Made by a program: the position numbers and the translations under genes | Assembly: GCA_001803565.1 (NCBI GenBank) | Contig: MHDQ01000159.1 | Location: 426 to 7,488, forward strand | Direction of reading: 5' to 3' | Origin: Nitrospinae bacterium RIFCSPLOWO2_12_FULL_45_22 | GTDB lineage: Bacteria > 2-12-FULL-45-22 | Length of the DNA stretch: 7,063 nt | In this document: positions 1 to 5,970 of the stretch, in pieces | How positions within the stretch are numbered: the stretch's first letter is position 1 | How the letters are laid out: the number at the start of each line of letters is the position of its first letter | The notes under the pieces: generated by a model | Told to the model about the DNA's origin: nothing | The model's input: only the letters and a program-made list of their open reading frames with translations | Databases searched by the model: none

Positions 1-1533
1 ACCGGTATGCTCCCCACCGCTATGGCGCAGGTTATGGGTAGCCAATGCCTGGCCACTAAGGAAGATACTCTTGCCGGGGTTCAGCAACGGGATATAGGTA
101 GGCCGATCAATGCCCACAGCCCACTTCAAGCGATCTACCCGATCCTTCCAATCCCATTTATCCGTATTAGTGATCAGGACCTTGGGAGTAAAGGAAGACT
201 CTATGCGCCATACGGTCGAGGTATATTGCTCAAAATAGTCTACGGATAAACCAAAGGTATTCTTTCTGGGGTTCTCGATCACACCAAAACCCCCTTCTGG
301 TATGGGCATACCCATCAGGGCACTCAAGACCGGGTCCGGGCCATAGGAACCACCCAGGTAGTTAGATACTAAGTCTAACAGTCCTTTGTAGGGCCGACCG
401 GGGTAAGGGGACCATTTAGCCCAGGGATTAATCATATGCAGATACCCATCATCGTCAAAGCCATACCAGTGGGTCAGGGCAAAGCGCCAGTCTTTATAGC
501 GCCACTCTAACCGCCCACCCCACTCGCTATTGCTCATAGAGGAACCATACTTCTTTACCTTCCAGAGGGCCTGAGTACCCCACGCATCAGGTTGGCTACC
601 ATAGGGACGAGGGACACCTAATAACCTACCCAATGCCCCGGAGGCATCAAAGAACTGACTATACAGCCTCAGATTCTCGGCAAAGGGGTTGGCCCAGGGC
701 TCTCCCCCCTGCCCCAGACCAGTCGGCTCAAAGTCATCCCAGAGCCATACCCCCTCAAGGGCAATATTATCAAAAGGACCAATGGTGCCAATTTGATACT
801 GATAGCGGGTAGACCATTGCGGGATGCGGATGTCTTCCCAGGAGTCATAGAAACCATGCCGACCGAAGTCTATCGGGTTAGGGATGTCCTGCGAGCGGAA
901 GAAGTCGGTCTTACCCCAGACGATTTGTTGCTTGCCGATGCGGAACCAGTGGGGGCCAGCAGTAATATCCAGATAGAGCTCTCGCAGCTCATTCTCATCA
1001 CTGGAGTCGTTATGCCACCACTCCAGCTTGCTCTCGGTATAGCCCACATTGTTCCGGCCACTCCCCCAGGCCCGCTTCACCACGGGTACTACAGGTAGCA
1101 CCACTGGCTGATCGGTCTCAAAGGCCCGGGGCAGTTTCAACCACCGGGTCAGGGTAGAGCCGTTCCAGACAAACCGGGCGGCATCGTCCCCATAGGTATC
1201 GGGGTTCAGGTCATAGACCCCATCATAGACCGCCCGGGTAGTAGTGAAGAGGTCTACCCGGTTAATAAAGCCCCAGTTCTTTATCAGGTTCTCTACGGTG
1301 ATCTCAAACTGGGCTGTGTTACGGAATGAAGTGAGCTGCATCTGTTTGCTGAAGCGAAAATCATCTGAGCGCATGATGGTATAATTCTCTAAAAAACCCT
1401 CTACAATCAGGTTCCTTTCCCCAGGTAATAGATATTCCATCCTGCCCTGGGAAATGCCTGGTAAGACCAGTGGTAAAACCAAAACTAACAATATTAACAC
1501 GCTTCGGAGAACGAATTTCATTCTTCTAACCAT
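1..1533 (-). CDS. DUF1302 family putative outer-membrane protein, 3' end cut off by the window
   Basis: The minus strand is open without a stop from ATG at 1533 to base 1, giving 511 residues; the C-terminus lies beyond the left edge. Residues 1-28 form a signal peptide: MVRRMKFVLR, then a Leu/Val core, with a likely cut near GIS-QG. The recognisable DUF1302 block is RIGKQQIVWGKTDFFRSQD at 198-216, followed by IPNPIDFGRH at 217-226. The chain is rich in Trp, Tyr and Phe with alternating polar residues (for example EWWHNDSS and RLEWRYKDWRFALTHWYGF), as expected of an outer-membrane beta-barrel. Members usually run to roughly 500-650 residues, so only the last strands should be missing. The start is set by AAGGAGGG five to six bases upstream; the internal ATG at 1521 is too far from it. 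DUF1302 proteins have no firmly assigned substrate. Encoded next to DUF1329 and an RND transporter, this one is probably the outer-membrane end of the system (inference). Confidence 0.88.
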   Translation of the reverse strand, partial: MVRRMKFVLRSVLILLVLVLPLVLPGISQGRMEYLLPGERNLIVEGFLENYTIMRSDDFRFSKQMQLTSFRNTAQFEITVENLIKNWGFINRVDLFTTTRAVYDGVYDLNPDTYGDDAARFVWNGSTLTRWLKLPRAFETDQPVVLPVVPVVKRAWGSGRNNVGYTESKLEWWHNDSSDENELRELYLDITAGPHWFRIGKQQIVWGKTDFFRSQDIPNPIDFGRHGFYDSWEDIRIPQWSTRYQYQIGTIGPFDNIALEGVWLWDDFEPTGLGQGGEPWANPFAENLRLYSQFFDASGALGRLLGVPRPYGSQPDAWGTQALWKVKKYGSSMSNSEWGGRLEWRYKDWRFALTHWYGFDDDGYLHMINPWAKWSPYPGRPYKGLLDLVSNYLGGSYGPDPVLSALMGMPIPEGGFGVIENPRKNTFGLSVDYFEQYTSTVWRIESSFTPKVLITNTDKWDWKDRVDRLKWAVGIDRPTYIPLLNPGKSIFLSGQALATHNLRHSGGEHTG

Positions 1534-1537
1534 AGCA

Positions 1538-1545
1538 CCCTCCTT
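1538..1545 (-). promoter_or_regulatory. Ribosome binding site of the DUF1302 gene
   Basis: The minus strand reads AAGGAGGG, with five bases between GGAGG and the ATG at 1533. This supports 1533 over the in-frame ATG at 1521 (MVRRM versus MKFVL), which would sit 17 bases from the same motif. Confidence 0.8.
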
Positions 1546-1627
1546 CTGTGTCGTTATTAGCTCTCATGGTAACGGCTAAGGCAGTATTTTAACCCGGAAC
1601 TCACGCTTATCGAGGAGACAGAAACCA

Positions 1628-1792
1628 ATGCAACGAGTCAGTCTTGCAATTGATGAACAGCGAAAATCTCTCCTATTCGCTACCGTCAGAGGGAAATTGG
1701 CAAGGGGAAGAGCAGCGGTCAGCAAAAATTCTATCGCACTTGGGGCTGGAGCAACTCGGCTTCAGATAACAGGTGGAATATCGTTGGCTTAA
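1628..1792 (+). CDS. Doubtful 54-codon open frame in the spacer
   Basis: ATG at 1628 opens 54 codons to TAA at 1790-1792. GAGGAG lies at 1612-1617, ten bases upstream, which is a plausible but slightly long spacing. The peptide is basic and Ala/Gly-rich (it includes VRGKLARGRAAVSKNS) and has no signal, membrane segment or motif I recognise. It runs against all neighbouring genes. A second frame over the same bases is also open, ending SAKILSHLGLEQLGFR, so openness alone is weak evidence. It is listed because it is the only candidate with a ribosome site in the gap, and it is more likely chance or a remnant than a working gene. Confidence 0.12.
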   Translation: MQRVSLAIDEQRKSLLFATVRGKLARGRAAVSKNSIALGAGATRLQITGGISLA

Positions 1793-1800
1793 TTTATTTA

Positions 1801-1835
1801 TCTTCTAAAGCATCACCTCCTTCGCTGATTCGTTA
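1801..1835 (-). repeat. Degenerate copy of the DUF1302 initiation region
   Basis: On the minus strand this block resembles 1556-1522, which carries the DUF1302 ribosome site and start. Both blocks are 35 bp, begin TAACGA, contain GAAGGAGG followed by TG and ATG, and end TTAGAAGA. About 27 positions agree if two small compensating gaps are allowed. In this copy the ATG is followed at once by CTT TAG, so it cannot encode more than a dipeptide. Part of the likeness comes from both being ribosome sites; the shared flanking words are not explained that way. Confidence 0.45.
1812..1822 (-). promoter_or_regulatory. Orphan Shine-Dalgarno sequence without a usable start codon
   Basis: The minus strand reads AAGGAGGTGAT, an 11-base perfect complement of the conserved 3' end of 16S rRNA. 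It lies 17 bases downstream of the DUF1329 stop, where the next gene of a tight operon would start. The only ATG (1813) is two bases from GGAGG, too close for normal initiation, and is followed by one codon and a TAG at 1807-1805. No ATG, GTG or TTG sits at five to ten bases. It could be the relic of a lost or moved start, or a ribosome-holding leader element. Confidence 0.5.
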
Positions 1836-1839
1836 CCGA

Positions 1840-3180
1840 TTAGCGGCCGCGGGTGAGGCGGTTGATATCAAAATACTTTACCGTACCCGGGCCACTCATC
1901 TTCTCGGTTGTTTCTCCTGGGATACCCTGGTAAACGCTGGCGGTCCATTTCGAATCTGGGCCGGGCATGGCAATAGTACCCTTATTATTCTGATAATCTA
2001 TACAGGTAAGGGAGGCCCATACTGGCAGACGCAACCCCTTGTTTTGCGGGTTAAAGCCATCCTCACTCCAGTACCAGCCCAAAATAAAGCCTTTCCAGAG
2101 CTCATTCTTCTTATCCCAGGCCGAAGTCCAGGTGGAATACATGGTCTGGACATCTACATAGAAGAGCTTACGGGCATAGGGATGCCTTTCCCATTTAGGG
2201 ATATTATCCACGATAAAGGTATCCCGGAGCTCCCAGCGGGTAATAGGTATCAATTTATGATGCCCATAGAGGTCATTATCCGTAATAGTCTTTTTATCTA
2301 TGGCGATAGAGGTAAGCATCTTCCTGCGGTTAATAAGTTTCCATTCCCAATCAGCCGGTCGTCCAGAGAAGTTATAAAAATCGTCTATGGTATACTCCGT
2401 GCCCATAAAGGAGTCGGCCCGGGTCGCCATAGACATACGCCGCACCCGGCGCAAGGCCGGCACATAGGCCCAACCATCATCCTCTTTGAAAGAATCGGCA
2501 TAACGGAAAGAGACGAAGGTGGTATCCTTCACATCAAAGGGCATGGTGATCTGTACCCACTCCTTGCGCTGGAAGTCTTTAGCATCCGGGGCCTCAACGG
2601 TATAGTTATTCTCTGGCAAATCGGCCCGGTGGGTAAAATAGGTCCTTTTATATAACCCGCCCACTTTGCGGTCTATAGTACCGCCGGGGCTCCTGAGCCA
2701 ACCCTCCCAGTGATCAGCGCCTAATCCTTCATTCTGCCAGCGGTATTCCCAGTTCCATACCAGCTTATAGCCGGCCTGCGGGTCACCCACCTTGATACTA
2801 TCCGAGGGAAATGGGTAGCCAGCAACATAGTCGAGCAGTTCGCCTTTGGGACCGATCCTGGCCTGGGTGCCAAATTTTTTCGTTGCTTCAAGATAGAGGG
2901 GATGAGGAGAATAGTCGCGGGTCTCGGCAATAGTGATCTTCATATCCTTAGTAAAGATAGCGCTCCAGAACTCCCGCGGTATCCAGGGCTTGAGTTTCTC
3001 TATATCCTTGTAAGTGAGCACATCCCCGGGCTTAAACTGGGGCTCACCCGGGTCTTGTTTGAACCACTCCAGACACTCATCCAGCTTGACCAACTCCAGC
3101 TCCTGCGCCCACAGGACAAAACTGCTTACCAGGACCAACGTAGTGACGACCAACCCAACCAAGAAAGCCTTTTGTAACAT
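1840..3180 (-). CDS. DUF1329 periplasmic protein (LolA/LolB-like family)
   Basis: The product has 446 residues from ATG 3180, close to the usual length for DUF1329. Residues 1-25 are a signal peptide (MLQKAFLVGLVVTTLVLVSS, then FVLWA) with a likely cut before QELEL. No cysteine lies at the cleavage site, so it should be soluble in the periplasm rather than a lipoprotein. Family hallmarks are HPLYLEATKKF (93-103), YVAGYPFP (118-125), GLYKRTYFTHRADLP (175-189), and a long conserved stretch at 222-273 with ALRRVRRMS and DSFMGTEYTIDDFYNFSG. Databases place DUF1329 near the LolA/LolB fold, which binds lipid or acyl chains in a hydrophobic cavity; a carrier role between the RND pump and the outer membrane is therefore inferred. 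An ATG 21 bases further upstream (3201) is in frame, but only 3180 has a well-spaced ribosome site. The gene follows the MMPL gene by 101 bp. Confidence 0.9.
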   Translation of the reverse strand: MLQKAFLVGLVVTTLVLVSSFVLWAQELELVKLDECLEWFKQDPGEPQFKPGDVLTYKDIEKLKPWIPREFWSAIFTKDMKITIAETRDYSPHPLYLEATKKFGTQARIGPKGELLDYVAGYPFPSDSIKVGDPQAGYKLVWNWEYRWQNEGLGADHWEGWLRSPGGTIDRKVGGLYKRTYFTHRADLPENNYTVEAPDAKDFQRKEWVQITMPFDVKDTTFVSFRYADSFKEDDGWAYVPALRRVRRMSMATRADSFMGTEYTIDDFYNFSGRPADWEWKLINRRKMLTSIAIDKKTITDNDLYGHHKLIPITRWELRDTFIVDNIPKWERHPYARKLFYVDVQTMYSTWTSAWDKKNELWKGFILGWYWSEDGFNPQNKGLRLPVWASLTCIDYQNNKGTIAMPGPDSKWTASVYQGIPGETTEKMSGPGTVKYFDINRLTRGR

Positions 3181-3188
3181 AACCTGCG

Positions 3189-3196
3189 CCCCCCTT
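3189..3196 (-). promoter_or_regulatory. Ribosome binding site deciding the DUF1329 start
   Basis: The minus strand reads AAGGGGGG, eight bases before the ATG at 3180. This purine tract would lie inside the coding region if translation began at the upstream in-frame ATG (3201), which itself is preceded only by AT-rich sequence. The resulting protein also begins with a cleaner signal peptide. Confidence 0.65.
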
Positions 3197-3205
3197 CTCA
3201 TATTG

Positions 3206-3263
3206 ATTAATGGTTACTGGTTATTTCTTTGGTTTTTCTGTCTCTTCAAGGTATAAGGTATAA
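3206..3263. repeat. AT-rich spacer with simple repeat words
   Basis: The spacer between the MMPL and DUF1329 genes contains ATTAATGGTTACTGGTTATT at 3206-3225 and a tandem pair of GGTATAA at 3250-3263. The 10-mer TTACTGGTTA (3214-3223) recurs on the opposite strand at 5922-5931 in the other long AT-rich spacer, so the two belong to one family of low-complexity intergenic words. No hairpin with a T-run is present, so read-through between the genes is likely. Confidence 0.5.
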
Positions 3264-3281
3264 TGATTAACAACAAAATTA

Positions 3282-5819
3282 TTACTCTACTAACTGAACT
3301 ACAATACCATGGACCATCATGGCAATACCCAGGCCACCCAATACGGAAAAGAAATAGGTATCAATATTTCGGTGCCCGGTAGATAGAGCATAGAGGGATA
3401 TAGCGCCCATACCTGCTATAACTATGATTATAGTGAGTATAATACGCTGTATCCGCCTCTTCCGGGCCATAGCCGGGTCTTTCTCTCCTAGGGCAAACCG
3501 GGGCTTGATGATAGAGAACAGGGCTGGCACCAGGGTCACAGCAAATACACCATTAGCAGTCAGGACAATAGCCAGTAGCAGGGCCATCTCGGCCATAAAC
3601 CGGATACTGGATAGGGGATACCAGAAGAGGATGCCGGCCACCAGACAGACCGCGGTAAAGGTCACGGCCATACCCGTGGTAGAGATGGCCTTACGGATAG
3701 CGGCATCCATATCACCACCCAGGGTCCGATACTCCTTCTTCATGCGATCCACAATATATACCGCATAGTCTACACCCACACCCACACCGATAGCAGCCAC
3801 CGGCAAGGTATTGACATTCATACCGATATTTTGCCAGGCCATATAAGCCAGGGCAATGAGGGTAGCCAGGCCCAGCGGGGCCACGATCAGGCAAGAGGCT
3901 ATTGCGGAGAAATAGCTGACAAAGACACAGAAAAAGACCATAGAGAAGACCAGGATATTGTTCCAATGGTCTGACCATTCAATGTCCTCATTGGTAGCGG
4001 CCAGGACACCAATCAGCCCCCCGGCCAGTTTGTATTTAAAATCCTTCTGGGGATTTTCGGCAATAAACTCCTTGGTCTTCTCCAGGGCACTGGTAATAGT
4101 AGCGCCGGTCGTATCTTTATAATACACGGCCAGGTTGGCCTCTTTGCCTTTATAATCAATATAAGAGCTGAGGACCCGCGGCACCGGCGAGCCCGCCTCA
4201 TACATGAACATCAGACCTCCTACATCCTCAAGACTATCAGGTATGGTGGACCACATGGGGTCTTCGTAATGATACATCTTGTTGATGGATTTCATCAGGG
4301 TAGCAATGCTGAATTCACCACCGGCCTGCGGGTCTTCCACCAGATATTCCCCCATCCGCTCCATAACCTTTAGGGCCTCTGGCTCTTTAATAATATTCTC
4401 TTTGTCACCCGAGAAGATCACATAGAGGTGATTAGCCCCAGCAAACTTGCTGTTTATAGCCCGGGCAGAGACATTATAGTCATGTTCAGGCCAGAGTAGC
4501 GGTGAGCCCGGCTTGGTATCGCCATAGGTGATATAATAAGAGGTGGGGAAAACAAGGGCAAAGAGCAGGATAGCGGCCCCTAGTATGCCCCACCGCCTTG
4601 TCTTACCTGTAGATAGCTTCGCCATCTGCTCCAGGTACCAATGGACTGGCCCCACTACATACCGCTGGCGCTGGTGTGGGGCGGGCAGATAAGAGATCAG
4701 GATAGGGGTGAGCATTAGCACAGAAAAGATGATACTCATGCCCCAGAAGGTATTGAAGAAGGCCAGCCGATGCATCATGGGTATGCTGGATACCGAGACC
4801 ACAAAGATACCCATCGCATCCGTAACTACAGAGATCATACCGGGTACAAAGAGGTCCCCCATGGCCTTGGTAGCAGAGTACTTCTTATCCCCGGTATCTT
4901 CATATTCTTCCAGGAAGCGCTCGGTCATCTGTACCGAATGGCTGATACAGCGGGCCGTCACCAGCAGGTGGACAATAAGGATCAGGGGATCGAAATTATA
5001 ACCGGCAATACCGGCAAAACCCACACCCCAAATACAACTGATCCCCGCACCCACAAAAGGCACCAGCACACCCACCAGGCGGCGGAAATAGAAGATCAAT
5101 AAGCCAAACAATACCAGCAGAGTGATAGATATGGCCACAATTATGGAAGCGCCCCGGTACAGTTGCGTGGTATGCCCATAATGATAATAGATCCAACCAT
5201 AGAGCATAGGAGAGCCACTAATATATAGGGTAGTATTATTATCTTCTAATTCCTTTCTCATTTTTTGCAGCCGCTCAAAGACAATACTATAGTTGAGTCG
5301 CTGCTCATAAAAGGCTGCCGAGACCAGAGCTGCTTTACCATCATAAGAGACCAACCGCCCCCGTACATTATCATTAATAAAGCAATCCCGTTTAAACTGA
5401 GCCAGTTCTTCTTTGGTCTTAGGCATAATATCGGGCATGACGGGATAAGAATTCAACGTCCCATCCGGGGTAATGACCAGGGAGCGTACCTTGGGGTGGG
5501 CGATAGATTCAAGCTGGTAATGGTTTATACCAGGGATCAGGTCGAGCTGGTCAGTAAGATATTTAATCTTTTGCAGGGTCTTGGTATTAAAGATATCCCC
5601 TTGTTTTACCTCTAAGGAGATAGTTACGATATTAGCGCCACCAAACTTATCCCGTACCTCTTTATGGAGGTCGATATAGGGGTGTTTTTGGGGCAGGAGT
5701 TCGTCAAAAGAGGTCAAGACATGCACATCCATAAAATTGAGGAATAGATAAGTAGTAGCCCCCAGGATTAATAACGTAGCCAGGAGCCTATGCCGCATCA
5801 CCAATTCTGCAAAACGCAT
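3282..5819 (-). CDS. RND-superfamily transporter, MMPL type, with two extra C-terminal membrane segments
   Basis: This is an 845-residue inner-membrane protein with the duplicated RND plan. A first membrane helix (about 11-29) is followed by an extracytoplasmic loop (30-221) and helices at about 222-245, 249-272, 277-296, 324-345, 353-378 and 410-430. A second loop (431-618) is followed by helices at about 620-640, 641-662, 670-691, 715-735 and 739-770. The signature IGVGVGVDYAVYIVDR (677-692) in the tenth helix carries D684 and Y685, matching the proton-relay Asp-Tyr of MMPL proteins. The equivalent helix of the first half (HLLVTARCISHSVQMTERF, 284-302) lacks the Asp-Tyr pair. Two further helices (about 790-811 and 820-842) follow the normal 12. 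The family exports or shuttles lipids and other hydrophobic compounds by proton-motive force; the substrate here is unknown. AAGGAGG, seven bases upstream of 5819, fixes the start. The gene lies between the propeller and DUF1329 genes. Confidence 0.92.
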   Translation of the reverse strand: MRFAELVMRHRLLATLLILGATTYLFLNFMDVHVLTSFDELLPQKHPYIDLHKEVRDKFGGANIVTISLEVKQGDIFNTKTLQKIKYLTDQLDLIPGINHYQLESIAHPKVRSLVITPDGTLNSYPVMPDIMPKTKEELAQFKRDCFINDNVRGRLVSYDGKAALVSAAFYEQRLNYSIVFERLQKMRKELEDNNTTLYISGSPMLYGWIYYHYGHTTQLYRGASIIVAISITLLVLFGLLIFYFRRLVGVLVPFVGAGISCIWGVGFAGIAGYNFDPLILIVHLLVTARCISHSVQMTERFLEEYEDTGDKKYSATKAMGDLFVPGMISVVTDAMGIFVVSVSSIPMMHRLAFFNTFWGMSIIFSVLMLTPILISYLPAPHQRQRYVVGPVHWYLEQMAKLSTGKTRRWGILGAAILLFALVFPTSYYITYGDTKPGSPLLWPEHDYNVSARAINSKFAGANHLYVIFSGDKENIIKEPEALKVMERMGEYLVEDPQAGGEFSIATLMKSINKMYHYEDPMWSTIPDSLEDVGGLMFMYEAGSPVPRVLSSYIDYKGKEANLAVYYKDTTGATITSALEKTKEFIAENPQKDFKYKLAGGLIGVLAATNEDIEWSDHWNNILVFSMVFFCVFVSYFSAIASCLIVAPLGLATLIALAYMAWQNIGMNVNTLPVAAIGVGVGVDYAVYIVDRMKKEYRTLGGDMDAAIRKAISTTGMAVTFTAVCLVAGILFWYPLSSIRFMAEMALLLAIVLTANGVFAVTLVPALFSIIKPRFALGEKDPAMARKRRIQRIILTIIIVIAGMGAISLYALSTGHRNIDTYFFSVLGGLGIAMMVHGIVVQLVE

Positions 5820-5970
5820 CTATGCTCCTCCTTATTTCTTATAAGCATTCAGCTTTCAGCCAGTCTTTGGTGAGTGGTTAATTGGTAAATAGTTAATTAG
5901 TAATACCCACCACTCACCAATTAACCAGTAAAATGCTGCCTGCTGATTATTGAGTGCTGAACACTAACAG
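5820..5970. other. Repeat-rich spacer between the propeller and MMPL genes
   Basis: These 151 bp hold no open frame of note. Besides the MMPL ribosome site at 5825-5833, they consist largely of short repeated words. TTCAGC occurs at 5848-5853 and 5855-5860, with its complement GCTGAA at 5956-5961. GCATT at 5845-5849 faces AATGC at 5932-5936. Variants of GGTTAATTGG and AGTTAATTAG fill the centre. The outer inverted words could extend the central hairpin, described separately, into a larger imperfect fold. Confidence 0.55.
5867..5927. repeat. Two overlapping 12-bp inverted repeats
   Basis: TTGGTGAGTGGT (5867-5878) is perfectly complementary to ACCACTCACCAA (5909-5920), and TGGTTAATTGGT (5875-5886) to ACCAATTAACCA (5916-5927). 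The left arms share four bases and the right arms share five, in the order A-B-A'-B', so the full stems cannot form together. Each hairpin would have a loop of about 30 bases. No T-run follows on either strand, so this is not an ordinary intrinsic terminator. Confidence 0.75.

Larger units (their letters stand above)
1534..1839. other. 306-bp spacer between the DUF1329 and DUF1302 genes, no convincing gene
   Basis: This is the longest non-coding gap in the window and is unusually wide for genes that appear co-transcribed. At its DUF1329 end it holds an orphan Shine-Dalgarno sequence and a block resembling the DUF1302 initiation region (described separately). The middle contains only short open frames. 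On the plus strand two overlapping frames are open: 54 codons from ATG 1628, and a second frame open from 1593 to a TAA near 1770. No hairpin followed by a T-run was found, so there is no clear terminator after DUF1329. A loose TTAAAAT on the minus strand near 1585-1592 has no matching -35 box. The gap may be a leader, a decayed gene or a small insertion. Confidence 0.6.

Noticed and set aside
793-1098. A 101-codon plus-strand open frame and its neighbours opposite the DUF1302 gene.
   Set aside because: They overlap the continuous DUF1302 reading frame on the other strand and show no independent coding signal.
1568-1837. GGTAACG (1568-1574) and CGTTACC (1831-1837) as terminal inverted repeats of a small insertion element.
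   Set aside because: Only seven bases match exactly, no target duplication abuts them, and no transposase fragment lies between them. It is too weak beside the orphan Shine-Dalgarno observation.
2044-2655. A 203-codon plus-strand open frame opposite the DUF1329 gene.
   Set aside because: It is antisense to a clear family member, its peptide has no recognisable domain, and no ribosome site was seen. It arises from the codon use of the real gene.
3236-3264. A plus-strand TATAAT (3259-3264) as a promoter -10 box.
   Set aside because: It comes from the GGTATAA tandem, has no acceptable -35 box at 16-18 bases, and would drive antisense transcription into the MMPL gene.
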